Counted from the first letter of the stretch, positions 42,884-62,206 are shown. The stretch: 64,000 nt of DNA from Pseudodesulfovibrio alkaliphilus (GCF_009729555.1 NZ_WODC01000001.1:124001-188000), one strand, 5' to 3'. The notes: generated by a model from the sequence alone, not told the origin. Made by a program: numbers and translations.

Positions 42884-43524
42884 TACTGTTCCACCTCTTT
42901 GTCCAGAATCTCACCCTTGAAGATCCAGACCTTGACTCCGATGACGCCGTAGGTCGTCGCGGCCTCGGCAAAACCGTAGTCGATGTCGGCACGGAGGGTG
43001 TGCAGAGGCACACGCCCATCACGGTACCATTCGCCGCGTGCGATCTCGGCGCCTGCAAGGCGACCGGCACACGCAACCTTGATACCCTCGGCGCCGAATT
43101 TCCTGGCAAGGCCCACCGTACGCTTCATGGCACGGCGGAAGGCAATTCTGCGTTCGAGTTGCTGGGCAATGCTCTCAGCTACGAGCTGAGCTTCAACCTC
43201 CGGTCGACGAATCTCGTTGACCTCAATGGTGAATTCGGTTTGAAACTTGCCGCGCAATTCCTCACGCAGCTTCTCTATCTCTACACCTTTGCGACCGATG
43301 ACGATTCCCGGACGCGCAGTGTGGATGATCAGGCGAATCTTGCCGCCGGCGCGCTCAATTTCCAGCCGAGCGATGCCGGCCTGAAAGAGCTTCTTCTTGA
43401 CGAACTTGCGAATCTGATCGTCCTGCAAGACAAAGGCAGGATAATCTTTCTTGCTGTACCAGCGGGACAGCCAGTTCTTGTTATACCCCAGACGAAAACC
43501 GTAAGGATGTACTTTCTGTCCCAT
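42883..43524 (-). CDS. rpsC: 30S ribosomal protein S3
   Basis: 213 residues, mRNA-entry helicase element. [20 protein letters not shown] starts it; the KH domain has [16 protein letters not shown]; the C-terminal domain has [20 protein letters not shown] and [14 protein letters not shown]. It overlaps rplP by one base. Confidence 0.98.
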   Translation of the reverse strand: MGQKVHPYGFRLGYNKNWLSRWYSKKDYPAFVLQDDQIRKFVKKKLFQAGIARLEIERAGGKIRLIIHTARPGIVIGRKGVEIEKLREELRGKFQTEFTIEVNEIRRPEVEAQLVAESIAQQLERRIAFRRAMKRTVGLARKFGAEGIKVACAGRLAGAEIARGEWYRDGRVPLHTLRADIDYGFAEAATTYGVIGVKVWIFKGEILDKEVEQ

Positions 43525-43526
43525 AA

Positions 43527-43859
43527 CTACATTTCCTTCACTACGATGGTGATATGGCTCGTGCGCTTCTTGATCCGGTAGGCGCGGCCCATGGCACGGG
43601 GCTGGATGCGTTTCCAGGTGGGGCCTTCGTTGACCATGACCGTATCCACGATCAGGGAGTCCACGTCCACTCCAGGCATCTGCTCCGCGTTGGAAATGGC
43701 GGAATAGAGCACCTTGCTGAGAATCTTGGCGGCTTTCTTCGGGGTGAAGCGGAGGATGTTCAAGGCATCCTCGACACCCTTGCCCTTGATATTCTCGGCA
43801 ACGATGCGGGTCTTGCGCGGAGACACGCGAATGTACTTGGCGACTGCTTTGGCTTCCAT
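43527..43859 (-). CDS. rplV: 50S ribosomal protein L22
   Basis: 110 residues; its long beta-hairpin lines the exit tunnel. [36 protein letters not shown] and [20 protein letters not shown] are typical. No macrolide-resistance type insertion is visible in the hairpin. Confidence 0.97.
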   Translation of the reverse strand: MEAKAVAKYIRVSPRKTRIVAENIKGKGVEDALNILRFTPKKAAKILSKVLYSAISNAEQMPGVDVDSLIVDTVMVNEGPTWKRIQPRAMGRAYRIKKRTSHITIVVKEM

Positions 43860-43871
43860 AATGGTCTCCCC

Positions 43872-44141
43872 CTACTTCTTCTTGTCGGCAGCGTGGCCGA
43901 AGTAGGTACGGGTGGGCGAGAACTCGCCGAGTTTGTGACCAACCATGTTTTCGGTCACAAACACGGGAATGAACTTGCGGCCATTGTGGACAGCGAAGGT
44001 CATGCCGACCATCTCGGGGATGATCGTGGAGCGACGCGACCAGGTCTTGATAACGCGGCGATCCTGATTCTCGGCAGCCACTTCGACTTTCTTTATCAGG
44101 TGGCCGTCGATGAACGGACCCTTCTTAAGAGATCTTGGCAT
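43872..44141 (-). CDS. rpsS: 30S ribosomal protein S19
   Basis: 89 residues, head protein with S13. [39 protein letters not shown] and [19 protein letters not shown] match the family. Confidence 0.98.
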   Translation of the reverse strand: MPRSLKKGPFIDGHLIKKVEVAAENQDRRVIKTWSRRSTIIPEMVGMTFAVHNGRKFIPVFVTENMVGHKLGEFSPTRTYFGHAADKKK

Positions 44142-44152
44142 TACTTATACTC

Positions 44153-44983
44153 CTACTTCTGGCCGCGGCGCTTGACGATGAGCTTCGCAGAAGCCTTCTT
44201 CTTGTTGCGGGTCTTGTAGCCCTTGGCCGGGATGCCCCACGGCGAGACCGGGTGGCGGCCGCCCGAGCTGCGGCCCTCGCCGCCGCCAAGCGGATGGTCA
44301 ACCGGGTTCATGGCCACACCGCGCACCTTGGGACGGCGTCCAAGCCAGCGGTTGCGTCCGGCCTTGCCAATCTTGATCGACTCGTGGTGGACATTGCCCA
44401 CCTGGCCGACAGTGGCGCAGCAGGCGGCCAGCACCTTACGCACCTCACCCGAGGGCATGCGCAGCAGTGCGTACTTGCCTTCCTTGGCGATGAGCTGGGC
44501 ATAGGTACCGGCGGCGCGGCAGAACTGGCCGCCGCGACCCGGATGCAGCTCAATGTTGTGCACGATGGTACCAGTGGGCACCAGCTGCAACTGCATGGCG
44601 TTGCCGGGCTTGATGTCCGCGCCCTCACCGGAGAGGATGCTGTCCCCCTGATTCAACCCCACAGGGGCCAGGATGTAGCGCTTCTCGCCATCGGCGTAAT
44701 GCAGCAGCGCGATGCGGGCGCTGCGGTTCGGATCGTACTCGATCTCGGCCACCTTGGCGGGAATGCCAAGTTTGTTGCGCTTGAAATCGATGATGCGATA
44801 CAGGGTCTTGTGCCCTCCGCCACGGCGACGGGCAGTGATGCGACCGTTGTTGTTGCGTCCGGCCTTCTTGGTCAGGCCCTTGGTCAGCGACTTCTCGGGA
44901 GTGGTCCTGGTGATCTCGGCAAAGTCGGAGATCGTCTGGAACCGGCGGCCCGGAGAAGTAGGCTTCAGCTTGCGGGTTGCCAT
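44153..44983 (-). CDS. rplB: 50S ribosomal protein L2
   Basis: 276 residues, close to the peptidyl-transferase centre. [13 protein letters not shown]-type start [39 protein letters not shown], and the functional [20 protein letters not shown] region with the conserved histidine. Confidence 0.98.
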   Translation of the reverse strand: MATRKLKPTSPGRRFQTISDFAEITRTTPEKSLTKGLTKKAGRNNNGRITARRRGGGHKTLYRIIDFKRNKLGIPAKVAEIEYDPNRSARIALLHYADGEKRYILAPVGLNQGDSILSGEGADIKPGNAMQLQLVPTGTIVHNIELHPGRGGQFCRAAGTYAQLIAKEGKYALLRMPSGEVRKVLAACCATVGQVGNVHHESIKIGKAGRNRWLGRRPKVRGVAMNPVDHPLGGGEGRSSGGRHPVSPWGIPAKGYKTRNKKKASAKLIVKRRGQK

Positions 44984-44986
44984 GTG

Positions 44987-45277
44987 TTACACTCCCTCGA
45001 AGATTTCGATCTTGTCGCCTTGCGCGAGCTTGACGTAGGCCTTCTTGTAACCGGAGATGCGTCCGGTAACGCGGCCAAACTTCTTGCGCGGCATGGCTTG
45101 TTTTCTGACAATGTTCACGGACTCGACTTTAACGTCAAAGGCTGCCTCGACCGCCTTCTTCACCTCGATCTTGTTGGTGTCGGGGTGGACGTAAAAAGAG
45201 ACGTGATTGGACTGCTCCTTGGCTTCGTTGGCCTTCTCGGAGACAACGGGCTTGAGCAAAATCTTGGAATAATCCAT
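44987..45277 (-). CDS. rplW: 50S ribosomal protein L23
   Basis: 96 residues, docking site for trigger factor and SRP at the tunnel exit. YSKILLKPVVSEKANEAKEQ, YVHPDTNKIEVKKAVEAAFD and VKVESVNIVRKQAMPRKKFG are typical. Confidence 0.97.
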   Translation of the reverse strand: MDYSKILLKPVVSEKANEAKEQSNHVSFYVHPDTNKIEVKKAVEAAFDVKVESVNIVRKQAMPRKKFGRVTGRISGYKKAYVKLAQGDKIEIFEGV

Positions 45278-45279
45278 GA

Positions 45280-45900
45280 CTATTTCAACCTCTCTTGAAC
45301 GTCTTGGGCGGCGGCCTCGAGCATGACCAGCTCGGGATACAGCAGCACGTCGTAAACATTCAGCTTGTCGGCCTCGATGACCTTGACGCCCGGCAGGTTC
45401 CTGGCCGAGAGGGCCAGGGTGCTGTCAGCCTCCTTGGCCACAATCAGCGTCTTGCCGAGGCCGAGATTCCGAACTATGGCCGCAAAGGCCTTGGTTTTCA
45501 CTTCGGCCAAATCAATGGCCTTGAGCACGGTCAGCTTCTGCTCGGCCACCCGCGATGACAGGGCCATCTGCAGGGCCAGCTTGCGGACCTTCTTGTTGAC
45601 CTTGAACGAGTAGTCGCGGGGCTGCGGGCCGAAAAGGACCGCGCCGCCACGCCACAACGGAGAACGGCTGGAGCCGGCGCGGGCGCGGCCGGTACCCTTC
45701 TGGCGCCAGGGCTTGCGCCCGCCGCCGCTTTTCATGCCGCGGGTCTTGGTGGCATGGGTACCGCTGCGCTTGGCTGCGCGCTGGGCACGGACAACGAGGT
45801 TGAGAATCTCGGGTTGCACCTCGACCTCAAAGACCTCGGGAGCCAGCTCTATATCGCCAACTTTCTGATTATTCTGATCTACAACTTGCAATTTTGCCAT
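45280..45900 (-). CDS. rplD: 50S ribosomal protein L4
   Basis: 206 residues, with the tunnel loop GTHATKTRGMKSGGGRKPWR and QKGTGRARAGSSRSPLWRGG. In E. coli it autoregulates the S10 operon; whether it does here is not known. It lies between rplC and rplW. Confidence 0.97.
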   Translation of the reverse strand: MAKLQVVDQNNQKVGDIELAPEVFEVEVQPEILNLVVRAQRAAKRSGTHATKTRGMKSGGGRKPWRQKGTGRARAGSSRSPLWRGGAVLFGPQPRDYSFKVNKKVRKLALQMALSSRVAEQKLTVLKAIDLAEVKTKAFAAIVRNLGLGKTLIVAKEADSTLALSARNLPGVKVIEADKLNVYDVLLYPELVMLEAAAQDVQERLK

Positions 45901-45921
45901 GACGTATACCTCCAGCCCCGG

Positions 45922-46554
45922 CTAGCCGTTCTTGCGGATCATCACGAAGCCGTTGTTGGGTCCGGGCACCTGGCCCTTCACCACCAGGACATTGTCCTCG
46001 GGCCTCACGTCGATGATTTCCACGTTGCTCAAGGTCACGCGTGCGTTCCCCATCTGGCCGGGCATCTTCTTGTTCTTCCAGACGCGACCCGGATAGGTGG
46101 CGTTACCGACGGAACCGGGAACGCGGTGCACCTTCTCGGCGCCATGGGATGCACGGGAACCGGAGAAGTTGTGACGCTTCATGACACCCTGAAAGCCCTT
46201 GCCCTTGCTGGTGCCCGTCACCTTGACCTTTTCACCGGCCGAGAAAATTCCGACGGTGATCTCCTGGCCAAGCTCGTAGCCGTCGACACCGTCAAGGGGA
46301 AACTCCCTGAGGTGGCGATAAAGGTCCTTTCCGGCCTTGGCCATGTGGCCTTTCATGGGCTTGTTGACCTTGCGTTCGGCGATGACATCATAGCCGAGCT
46401 GCAGGGCGTTGTAGCCTTCCTTGTCCTGCGTCTTGATCTGCATGACCGGGCAGGGTCCCGCCTGGATGACGGTAACGCAACACACGCTGCCGTCATCTTT
46501 GAAGATACGGGTCATGCCCAGCTTCTTTCCAAGTATTCCAAGCGTCTTAGGCAT
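45922..46554 (-). CDS. rplC: 50S ribosomal protein L3
   Basis: 210 residues. [18 protein letters not shown] starts the protein, so the ATG at 46554 is taken; the extension to the active site is seen in [20 protein letters not shown] and [18 protein letters not shown]. The conserved Gln that can be methylated lies in KGFQGV. Confidence 0.98.
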   Translation of the reverse strand: MPKTLGILGKKLGMTRIFKDDGSVCCVTVIQAGPCPVMQIKTQDKEGYNALQLGYDVIAERKVNKPMKGHMAKAGKDLYRHLREFPLDGVDGYELGQEITVGIFSAGEKVKVTGTSKGKGFQGVMKRHNFSGSRASHGAEKVHRVPGSVGNATYPGRVWKNKKMPGQMGNARVTLSNVEIIDVRPEDNVLVVKGQVPGPNNGFVMIRKNG

Positions 46555-46564
46555 AATGAAACTC

Positions 46565-46885
46565 CTAGAGCTTGATTTCGACATCAACACCGGCAGGCAG
46601 CGAAAGCTTGCCCAGGGCGTCAACAGTCTGCTGAGTGGGTTCCAGGATGTCCAAAAGGCGCTTGTGAATGCGCATTTCAAACTGCTCACGGGACTTCTTG
46701 TCCACGTGAACGGACTTCTGAATGGTATTACGATGAATGTCGGTGGGCAGGGGCACAGGGCCTGCAATAGCCGCACCAGTATTCCGGGCCGTGTCAACGA
46801 TTTCGCTGACAGCCTTGTCCAGAATACGATAATCGTATGATTTCAGTTTGATTCTGATGCGATCGCTCGCCATCGAAGCAGCCAT
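46565..46885 (-). CDS. rpsJ: 30S ribosomal protein S10 (NusE)
   Basis: 106 residues; head protein and antitermination factor binding NusB and Nus[21 protein letters not shown] and [20 protein letters not shown] are diagnostic. GAGGAG lies ten bases before ATG 46885; a second ATG four codons in is also possible. First gene of the S10 group here. Confidence 0.98.
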   Translation of the reverse strand: MAASMASDRIRIKLKSYDYRILDKAVSEIVDTARNTGAAIAGPVPLPTDIHRNTIQKSVHVDKKSREQFEMRIHKRLLDILEPTQQTVDALGKLSLPAGVDVEIKL

Positions 46886-46960
46886 GGTGCTTTCTCCTCA
46901 AAGGATTTATCTTCGCCGCGCCCGAAAAATTGCAGGCGCACAATTTCGCAACGGTCGGGT

Positions 46961-46990
46961 TGTGTACTCTCAACTCGCCGTGTCTGTCAA
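46961..46990 (-). promoter_or_regulatory. Putative S10-operon promoter
   Basis: Minus-strand TTGACA (46990-46985), 18 bases, TACACA (46966-46961) in the 130-base fusA-rpsJ gap. The perfect -35 and position support it; the -10 is moderate and the same as at the tetR promoter. Confidence 0.5.
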
Positions 46991-47015
46991 GCGAAGGGAA
47001 AATCCCGGCTCGTCG

Positions 47016-49088
47016 TTAATCTTTCTTTGTCATCAACTCTTCAGCCAAGCTGTTCGGCACCCTTTCGTAGTGATTGAACTGCATGGTAAACGTGGCGCGT
47101 CCCTGTGTCTTGGAGCGCAGGTCCGTCGCGTAGCCGAACATCTCGGACAGCGGGACATAGGACCGCACCACCTGGACACCGGGCCGGGCTTCCATTTCTC
47201 CGACACGTCCCCGGCGGCCATTGAGGTCGCCCATGACATCGCCCAGATATTCCTCGGGCGTGACCACCTCAACAGACATGATAGGCTCGAGGAGCACGGG
47301 CTTGGCGCCCTTGCATGCCTGCTTGATGGCCATGGAACCGGCAACGTAGAACGCCTGCTCGCTGGAGTCCACCTCGTGGAACGAGCCGAATACCAGCTTG
47401 ACCTTGACATCGACCACCGGGAATCCGGCGACGATGCCGTTTTTCAGGGCATCCTTGATGCCCTTGTCCACGGCGGGAATGTATTCCTTGGGAATCACGC
47501 CGCCCTTGATCTCGTCCTCGAACTCGTAGCCCTTCTCGGGGTTGGGCTCGATCTCGATGACGACGTGGCCGTACTGGCCGCGGCCGCCCGACTGCTTGGC
47601 ATGTTTGACATCCGCCTTGTTCGACGCGGAAATGGTCTCGCGATACGCAACACGGGGCGCGCCCACGTTGGCGTTGACGTTGAACTCCCGAAGAAGACGG
47701 TCAACAATGATCTCGAGATGCAACTCACCCATTCCGGCGATAAGGGTCTGCCCGGTTTCCTCGTCGGTCTTGACGCGGAAGGAGGGGTCCTCCTTGGCCA
47801 GCTTGACCAGGGAGTTGGACAGGTTGTCGCGGTCAGCCTTGGTCTTGGGCTCAATGGCCACTTCGATGACCGGCTCCGGGATATCCAGGGATTCGAGCAC
47901 CACCGCCTGCTTGAGGTCAGCCAGGGTGTCGCCGGTAGCCAGGTTTTTGAGGCCCACGGCAGCGACGATGTCGCCCGCGTACGCCTCTTTTATCTCTTCA
48001 CGCTTGTTAGCGTGCATTTTGAGCAATCGGCCGATGCGCTCCTTCTTGCCGGTGGCGCCGTTCATGAAGGTGGCGCCGCTTTCGATCTTGCCCGAATAGA
48101 GGCGCAGGAAGGTCAGGTGGCCGACAAAGGGATCGGTCATCAGCTTGAAGGCAAGGGCCGACAGGGGCTTGTCGTCGTCGCAGGGGCATTCGACGGTGTT
48201 GCCGGAATCGGGGTCGATACCCTTCATCACTTCGATGTCCAGGGGCGACGGCATGAAGTCCACGACCGCATCCAGCAGTTGCTGCACACCCTTGTTGCGG
48301 AAAGCGGTGCCGCAAAGCACAGGGCAGATGGCCAGGGCGGTGGTGGCTTTACGCACACCCTCGCGAATCTCCTCGGGCGTCAGCTCCTCGTCGGCCATGA
48401 ACTTTTCGAGCAGGACTTCGTCTTCCTCGGCGATGGCCTCGATCAATTCGACACGCATCAACTCGTATTGGTCCTGCAAATCTGCGGGAACATCGGTGAC
48501 CTGGAAGCTGGTGCCCTTGTCCTGGCTATCGAAGATGTAGGCCTTGCCCTCAATAAGATCGACCATGCCGACAAACTCGTCCTCTGCCCCGATGGGCAGT
48601 TGCACGGGCACGGCCTTGGCGTTGAGTCGGGTCTTCATCATGGAGACGCAACGGAAGAAGTCGGCACCGATACGATCCATCTTGTTGACAAAGGCCATGC
48701 GCGGCACGCGGTAGCGGTCGGCCTGCCGCCAGACGGTCTCGGACTGGGGCTCGACACCGGCCACGGAGTCGAACACGGCCACGGCACCGTCGAGCACGCG
48801 CAGCGCGCGCTCCACTTCCATGGTGAAATCGACGTGTCCGGGAGTATCGATGATGTTGATGCGATGATCGCGCCAAAAGCAGGTGGTGGCGGCAGAGGTG
48901 ATGGTGATGCCGCGCTCCTGTTCCTGGACCATCCAGTCCATGGTGGCTTCGCCGTCATGCACTTCGCCGAGCTTGTGGGACACGCCGGTATAAAACAGAA
49001 TGCGCTCGGTCGTCGTGGTTTTGCCCGCGTCGATGTGGGCCATGATACCGATATTGCGCTGCTTGTTTCTGGGAACCATTCTTGGCAC
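47016..49088 (-). CDS. fusA: Elongation factor G
   Basis: 690-residue translocase GTPase. G1 [14 protein letters not shown], switch [12 protein letters not shown]4 NKMDRIG; domain III and IV segments [20 protein letters not shown] and [16 protein letters not shown] are typical of EF-G. The start GTG at 49088 is seven bases after GGAG; an ATG three codons later is the alternative. It belongs to the str group rpsL-rpsG-fusA. Confidence 0.98.
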   Translation of the reverse strand: MPRMVPRNKQRNIGIMAHIDAGKTTTTERILFYTGVSHKLGEVHDGEATMDWMVQEQERGITITSAATTCFWRDHRINIIDTPGHVDFTMEVERALRVLDGAVAVFDSVAGVEPQSETVWRQADRYRVPRMAFVNKMDRIGADFFRCVSMMKTRLNAKAVPVQLPIGAEDEFVGMVDLIEGKAYIFDSQDKGTSFQVTDVPADLQDQYELMRVELIEAIAEEDEVLLEKFMADEELTPEEIREGVRKATTALAICPVLCGTAFRNKGVQQLLDAVVDFMPSPLDIEVMKGIDPDSGNTVECPCDDDKPLSALAFKLMTDPFVGHLTFLRLYSGKIESGATFMNGATGKKERIGRLLKMHANKREEIKEAYAGDIVAAVGLKNLATGDTLADLKQAVVLESLDIPEPVIEVAIEPKTKADRDNLSNSLVKLAKEDPSFRVKTDEETGQTLIAGMGELHLEIIVDRLLREFNVNANVGAPRVAYRETISASNKADVKHAKQSGGRGQYGHVVIEIEPNPEKGYEFEDEIKGGVIPKEYIPAVDKGIKDALKNGIVAGFPVVDVKVKLVFGSFHEVDSSEQAFYVAGSMAIKQACKGAKPVLLEPIMSVEVVTPEEYLGDVMGDLNGRRGRVGEMEARPGVQVVRSYVPLSEMFGYATDLRSKTQGRATFTMQFNHYERVPNSLAEELMTKKD

Positions 49089-49103
49089 AGTGATACTCCG
49101 GGT

Positions 49104-49652
<549 letters not shown>

Positions 49653-49671
49653 TTACGAAAAAAGCGTCAAC

Positions 49672-50043
49672 CTATTTGGGGCGCTTGGTACCGTACTTGG
49701 AGCGGCCGCGACGGCGATCATCGACACCAGAAGTATCAAGGGAACCGCGCACGATGTGGTAACGGACACCGGGCAAGTCCTTGACACGGCCGCCGCGGAT
49801 CAGCACCACCGAGTGCTCCTGAAGGTTGTGGCCTTCGCCGCCGATGTAGGCGGTTACTTCAATGCCGTTGGTCAGGCGGACACGGGCGACCTTACGAAGC
49901 GCAGAGTTCGGCTTCTTGGGGGTCGTGGTGTACACCCTGGTGCAGACGCCGCGGCGCTGCGGGCATTCGAGCAGGGCCGGAGTCTTTTTCCGCTTGGGCT
50001 GCGCCACGCGCGCCTTGCGGATCAATTGGTTGATGGTGGGCAT
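49672..50043 (-). CDS. rpsL: 30S ribosomal protein S12
   Basis: 123 residues, decoding-centre protein. [40 protein letters not shown] (with the streptomycin-relevant Lys) and [20 protein letters not shown] are typical and wild-type looking. A promoter-like site lies 60-90 bases upstream. Confidence 0.98.
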   Translation of the reverse strand: MPTINQLIRKARVAQPKRKKTPALLECPQRRGVCTRVYTTTPKKPNSALRKVARVRLTNGIEVTAYIGGEGHNLQEHSVVLIRGGRVKDLPGVRYHIVRGSLDTSGVDDRRRGRSKYGTKRPK

Positions 50044-50104
50044 TCATCCTCCGAAATCAATAGTTAATACATTACTGCACGCAATCATGCGCAAAGAGGA
50101 CCGC

Positions 50105-50133
50105 TATTAAGCCAAAAGCCGAAGCCTTGTCAA
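50105..50133 (-). promoter_or_regulatory. Putative str-operon promoter (rpsL-rpsG-fusA)
   Basis: Minus-strand TTGACA (50133-50128), 17 bases, TTAATA (50110-50105), about 60 bases before rpsL. Both boxes are good matches. Confidence 0.6.
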
Positions 50134-50183
50134 GCGGTTTGGCCCGACCGGCTTTCCAAGGGGCGGTCCCCTGCGGCAAAGTG

Positions 50184-50208
50184 ACCGGGGAGGACCAGCC
50201 TCCCCAGT
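50184..50208 (-). terminator. Hairpin after rpoC
   Basis: A 10-bp stem (50208-50199 with 50193-50184, one G-U) with a five-base loop lies 43 bases after the rpoC stop and upstream of the rpsL promoter. The T-run is short (CACTTT), so it may terminate only partly. Confidence 0.6.
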
Positions 50209-50250
50209 CGCTTTACTATCCAGAACACCGCACGAGCGATGTTATAATCT

Positions 50251-54399
<4,149 letters not shown>

Positions 54400-54430
54400 G
54401 GATATCCCCTATCGTAAAAAGTTATCACAT

Positions 54431-54458
54431 GCCCGGCCGGCCGACTGACCGGCCGGGC
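54431..54458 (-). repeat. Strong GC hairpin between rpoB and rpoC
   Basis: A perfect 10-bp stem (GCCCGGCCGG at 54431-54440 with CCGGCCGGGC at 54449-54458), eight-base loop. On the mRNA strand it is not followed directly by U, so an RNase site, pause or attenuator is more likely than a full terminator. Confidence 0.6.
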
Positions 54459-54480
54459 TTGTCACCGAGAGTGTCCGGTC

Positions 54481-58584
<4,104 letters not shown>

Positions 58585-58815
58585 TGTACCCTCATGTATG
58601 AGTGGTTGATGGTTGGGGCGCACTGTCCGATAGGAACCCGCAGCCCACTGTCGTCTGCAACGACCGCGTGGATTCGGCCGCCGCGTTAAAGGGTCCTGAC
58701 CATGGCCGGGATTCCGGTCCCGGAGCGCATGTAAAACGGGGGCAGGCGATCGCTTTCGCCATCAGTGCCTGAACCCGAAGGCGGAACCAATCACCCAGTA
58801 TATATAGAGACAGGA

Positions 58816-58856
58816 CAAAGAGCGCAACACCCTTATTTCAGGGCGAGCGCTCTTTG
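58816..58856 (-). repeat. Hairpin between rplL and rpoB (possible attenuator)
   Basis: CAAAGAGCGC (58816-58825) pairs with GCGCTCTTTG (58847-58856); an inner CCCT/AGGG stem adds to it. A second small stem CCGGGA/TCCCGG is at 58706-58723. The 296-base gap 58585-58880 holds no open frame of interest. A partial terminator between rplL and rpoB is known in E. coli; the same role here is inferred. Confidence 0.6.
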
Positions 58857-58880
58857 CCTGATTAGCTTAAAACTTCGAAG

Positions 58881-59267
58881 TTACTTGATTTCAACTTCGG
58901 CGCCGGCTTCCTTCAGCTGCTTGGCAGCGTCGTCGGCCTCATCCTTGGAGACGTTTTCCTTGATCGGCTTGGGAGCCTCGTCAACCACAGCCTTGGCCTC
59001 TTTCAGACCCAGCCCGGTCAGGGCGCGCACGGCCTTGATAACGGCGATCTTGTTGCCGCCAGCGTTGGTCAGCACGACAGTGAACTCGGTCTGCTCCTCG
59101 GCGGCGTCGGCAGCAGCGGCACCCGCGGGAGCGGCGGCGACAACGGCAGCCGGGGCAGCAGCCTCGACACCGAAAACGTCTTCGAGCTCTTTGATGAACT
59201 TGGAAAGTTCCAGGACGGTCATGTTGCCGATGAATTCGACAACCTGTTCTTTGGTGATGTCAGCCAT
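58881..59267 (-). CDS. rplL: 50S ribosomal protein L7/L12
   Basis: 128 residues; stalk protein recruiting translation GTPases. N-terminal dimer helix [20 protein letters not shown], Ala-rich hinge (about residues 36-58), and the C-terminal domain with [20 protein letters not shown]. It follows rplJ by 40 bases. Confidence 0.98.
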   Translation of the reverse strand: MADITKEQVVEFIGNMTVLELSKFIKELEDVFGVEAAAPAAVVAAAPAGAAAADAAEEQTEFTVVLTNAGGNKIAVIKAVRALTGLGLKEAKAVVDEAPKPIKENVSKDEADDAAKQLKEAGAEVEIK

Positions 59268-59306
59268 GATAAATTCTCCTTACGAAAGTTACGCTTTGAA
59301 CCTGGT

Positions 59307-59828
59307 TTAGGCGGCTTCCTTCTGTTCCTTGATGGCGGTCAAGGCATAGAGGAACTTGCGCTCGATGTTTGCGAACAAACACACGAAATTGCGCGGTACG
59401 GCCTGCATGGTGCCGAGTACGGAACTCAAGAGCTCAGGCTTGCTGGGCATCTTGGCGAGTTCACGCACACCGTCGCCATCAAGAAACTGCCCCTCAAGAG
59501 AACCGAAACGCAGAGCGAACTTCTTGTTCGACTTGTCGAATTCGGCCAGCGCCTTGGCCAGGGCGACAGGATCGTCGTACCCGAGCGCAATGGCGCAGTT
59601 CTCTTTGAGATGTTCGCTCAAGCCACCGTGTTCGGTGTCCTTGAGAGCCAACCGGGCCAGGGTATTCTTGACGACCTGGTAGTCAACGCCGACCTCATAG
59701 CACTTGGCGCGGAGCCTTGTGAGCTCTTCAACGCTGAGTCCCTTGAAGTCGGTGACGACGGCAATGCTCGCCCGCGCAGCTTTTTCGTGCAGCTGCTCGA
59801 TGATCTGGGCTTTTTCTTGCCTGTTCAT
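59307..59828 (-). CDS. rplJ: 50S ribosomal protein L10
   Basis: 173 residues; base of the L7/L12 stalk. [33 protein letters not shown] and a C-terminal helix for L12 dimers. ATG 59828 has AGGAG six bases upstream. The 160-base gap before it may contain the L10-binding leader. Confidence 0.96.
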   Translation of the reverse strand: MNRQEKAQIIEQLHEKAARASIAVVTDFKGLSVEELTRLRAKCYEVGVDYQVVKNTLARLALKDTEHGGLSEHLKENCAIALGYDDPVALAKALAEFDKSNKKFALRFGSLEGQFLDGDGVRELAKMPSKPELLSSVLGTMQAVPRNFVCLFANIERKFLYALTAIKEQKEAA

Positions 59829-59945
59829 CAACCACTCCTCGTCGTTCGGCCCGGAAAGCAGGTCAAAGCATTGTCTGAGCAGGATATTAAGGGATCACGG
59901 CCCCACCTGCCTTCTCTGACTCAACTCTCCGTGCGATTATATCCA

Positions 59946-59967
59946 GGGCGCCCCGCGAGGGACGCCC
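59946..59967 (-). repeat. Hairpin in the rplA-rplJ gap
   Basis: A nine-bp stem (GGGCGTCCC / GGGGCGCCC on the mRNA strand, one G-U) with a four-base loop, 22 bases after the rplA stop. It lies at the start of the rplJ leader. Confidence 0.5.
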
Positions 59968-59988
59968 GGTATCCCAGTATCAGCCTTG

Positions 59989-60696
59989 TTAGGCTTCGAT
60001 GAACTTTCTGATGGCCAGGGGGTCGATCTTCACGCCGGGCCCCATGGTGGTGGCCACGGCCATGGCCTTCATATAGGTGCCCTTGGCACTGGAAGGCTTC
60101 ATACGCATGACCTGGGCCAGCAGGGTCTTGAGGTTTTCACACAGCTTCTCGGTACCAAAAGAGACCTTGCCGATGGGGGCATGAAGCACCCCGGCCTTGT
60201 CCACCTTGAACTCGACCTTGCCTGCCTTGAGTTCGGTCACGGCCTTGGTCACGTCCATGGTCACGGTGCCGGTCTTGGCGTTGGGCATCAGCCCCCGCGG
60301 GCCGAGGGTCCGGCCGATCTTGCCGACCAGGGCCATCATGTCCGGGGTGGCCACGGCCTTGTCGAAATCGAGCCAGCCGCCCTGTATCTTCTCGACAAGA
60401 TCGTCAGAGCCGGCATAGTCGGCTCCGGCGGCCTTGGCCTCGGCCACCTTCTCGGGCTTGCAGAAGACCACCACGCGCACGTCCTTGCCAAGCCCGTTGG
60501 GCAGGCTGACCGCACCGCGGATCATCTGATCCGAGTACTTGGGGTCAACGCCAAGGTTGATGGCCACGTCCACTGTCTCGTCGAACTTGGCGAAGGCGCT
60601 CTCAATGGCGGTCTTGACGCCTTCCTCGACCGGAACGCGCAGGGCGGTATCCCTGTCGCCGACGGCATTGCGGTATTTCTTTCCATGCTTGGGCAT
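59989..60696 (-). CDS. rplA: 50S ribosomal protein L1
   Basis: 235 residues; mobile L1 stalk and, in E. coli, translational repressor of rpl[35 protein letters not shown] and the [20 protein letters not shown] segment are diagnostic. It follows rplK by 14 bases. Confidence 0.98.
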   Translation of the reverse strand: MPKHGKKYRNAVGDRDTALRVPVEEGVKTAIESAFAKFDETVDVAINLGVDPKYSDQMIRGAVSLPNGLGKDVRVVVFCKPEKVAEAKAAGADYAGSDDLVEKIQGGWLDFDKAVATPDMMALVGKIGRTLGPRGLMPNAKTGTVTMDVTKAVTELKAGKVEFKVDKAGVLHAPIGKVSFGTEKLCENLKTLLAQVMRMKPSSAKGTYMKAMAVATTMGPGVKIDPLAIRKFIEA

Positions 60697-60710
60697 TTCG
60701 TATTTCCTCG

Positions 60711-61136
60711 CTAGCCCTTGACTTCGATGCCCATGCTGCGGGCGGTGCCCTCAATCTGCAGCATGGCCTTCTCAAGGTCGTTGGCGTTCAGGTCCGGCAT
60801 CTTCAATTCGGCAATTTCCTTGATCTGGGCCTTGGTGACTTTGCCGACCTTCTCCTTGTTGGGTTCACCGGAACCCTTTTCCAGCTTGGCGGCCTTGAGC
60901 AGCAGCACCGGGGCGGGCGGAGTTTTGGTGATGAAGTCGAAGGAACGGTCTGCAAAGACCGTGATGACGACCGGGATGATAAGCCCCTTCTGGTCCTGCG
61001 TCCGGGCGTTGAACGCCTTGCAGAACTCCATGATGTTCACGCCGTGCTGGCCCAAAGCCGGGCCGACCGGCGGAGAGGGGTTGGCGCTCCCGGCGGGGAT
61101 CTGCAGTTTGATCTTTCCTATTTCTTTCTTGGCCAT
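60711..61136 (-). CDS. rplK: 50S ribosomal protein L11
   Basis: 141 residues; GTPase-associated centre. [38 protein letters not shown] and the conserved Pro-rich N-terminus that thiopeptides contact are present. It lies 45 bases after nusG. Confidence 0.98.
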   Translation of the reverse strand: MAKKEIGKIKLQIPAGSANPSPPVGPALGQHGVNIMEFCKAFNARTQDQKGLIIPVVITVFADRSFDFITKTPPAPVLLLKAAKLEKGSGEPNKEKVGKVTKAQIKEIAELKMPDLNANDLEKAMLQIEGTARSMGIEVKG

Positions 61137-61181
61137 TGTATTCCTCGGTGAGAAATTTCGCTGTTGGCGAGTATTTCCGGG

Positions 61182-61739
61182 CTATCCCTTGTCCACCTGG
61201 ACGAAATCAAGCTCCACAGGAGTCTGACGTCCGAAGATGGAGACGGAAACCTTAAGTTTTCCCTTGTCGTAATTGACCTCTTCCACAACACCGTTAAAAC
61301 CGCTGAAGGGGCCGTCGATGACCCGCACCTCGTCCCCGCGCTCGAAGTTGAACTTGGGACGCGGCTTCTCCTGGCGGCTCTCCATCATGTTGAGAATGTT
61401 CTCCGCCTCGCTGTCGCGCATGGGCGTGGGTCGGTTCTTGCCGCCCACAAACCCGGTGACACGCGGGATGGACTGTATCAGATGCCATGTGTCATCGGTC
61501 AGGATCATCTTGATCATGATGTACCCGGGGTAGAATTTCCGGGTGGAAGTCTTGCGCTCCCCCTTGACCATCTCGACGACCTTCTCGGTGGGCATGACGA
61601 CCTCTTCGATGAGGCCCCGGTCCTGTCCGGTCCGCATCATCTCCCGTACGGTCTGCTCCACGCGCTGCTCAAAACCCGAATAGGTATGAACAATGTACCA
61701 GCGCGAGCGGGGTGCTGCTTGTTCCAGTGTGGCATCCAT
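61182..61739 (-). CDS. nusG: Transcription termination/antitermination factor NusG
   Basis: 185 residues. NGN domain with RWYIVHTYSGFEQRVEQTVR and RKFYPGYIMIKMILTDDTWH; KOW domain with GDEVRVIDGPFSGFNGVVEE. It links RNA polymerase with Rho or ribosomal S10. It is 35 bases after secE. Confidence 0.98.
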   Translation of the reverse strand: MDATLEQAAPRSRWYIVHTYSGFEQRVEQTVREMMRTGQDRGLIEEVVMPTEKVVEMVKGERKTSTRKFYPGYIMIKMILTDDTWHLIQSIPRVTGFVGGKNRPTPMRDSEAENILNMMESRQEKPRPKFNFERGDEVRVIDGPFSGFNGVVEEVNYDKGKLKVSVSIFGRQTPVELDFVQVDKG

Positions 61740-61774
61740 GTTTGATCCAGCCTTTGCTCCAGAGCTAGGGACTT

Positions 61775-62032
61775 CTAGGACAATATGGCCCCGACGATCT
61801 TGGAGAGCGCCAGGTCAACAATGCCCAGGTAAAGAGCCACGACCAGACTGACGAGCAACACTGCCACGCAGGTGCTGATGGTCTCCTTGCGCGTCGGCCA
61901 GACAACCTTCTTGATCTCGACCTTGGACTCCTCAAAGAATTCGATGAACTCCTTGATTTTCCCGACCGGACCGGCTGATGACGCCATGGCGGACTGCTTG
62001 TCAGCGGCCTGTTTGCCTTTCTTTTTGGTCAT
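61775..62032 (-). CDS. secE: Preprotein translocase subunit SecE
   Basis: 85 residues with a cytoplasmic amphipathic helix (KIKEFIEFFEESKVEIKKVV, WPTRKET) and a single C-terminal membrane helix, the minimal SecE form. The ATG at 62032 gives MTKKKGK; the longer frame upstream would run toward tRNA-Trp. Confidence 0.94.
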   Translation of the reverse strand: MTKKKGKQAADKQSAMASSAGPVGKIKEFIEFFEESKVEIKKVVWPTRKETISTCVAVLLVSLVVALYLGIVDLALSKIVGAILS

Positions 62033-62120
62033 AACTTCTTTTCCCAAATTATTGAGCGGGTCGCGGGGCCTTGCCTTGCACGGGCAAGGCCCCGTAACGC
62101 CCGCTTGCAAACAGAGTTGG

Positions 62121-62194
62121 CAGGGGTAGAGGGATTCGAACCCCCAACATCCGGTTTTGGAGACCGGCGTTCTAGCCGTTGGAACTATACCCCT
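62121..62194 (-). tRNA. tRNA-Trp (CCA anticodon)
   Basis: 74 bases plus an encoded CCA at 62118-62120. Acceptor AGGGGTA/TACCCCT, anticodon loop CTCCAAA, GTTCGAATC T-arm. Its place between rpmG and secE is common. Confidence 0.96.
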
Positions 62195-62206
62195 GCTCTA
62201 TCGAAC

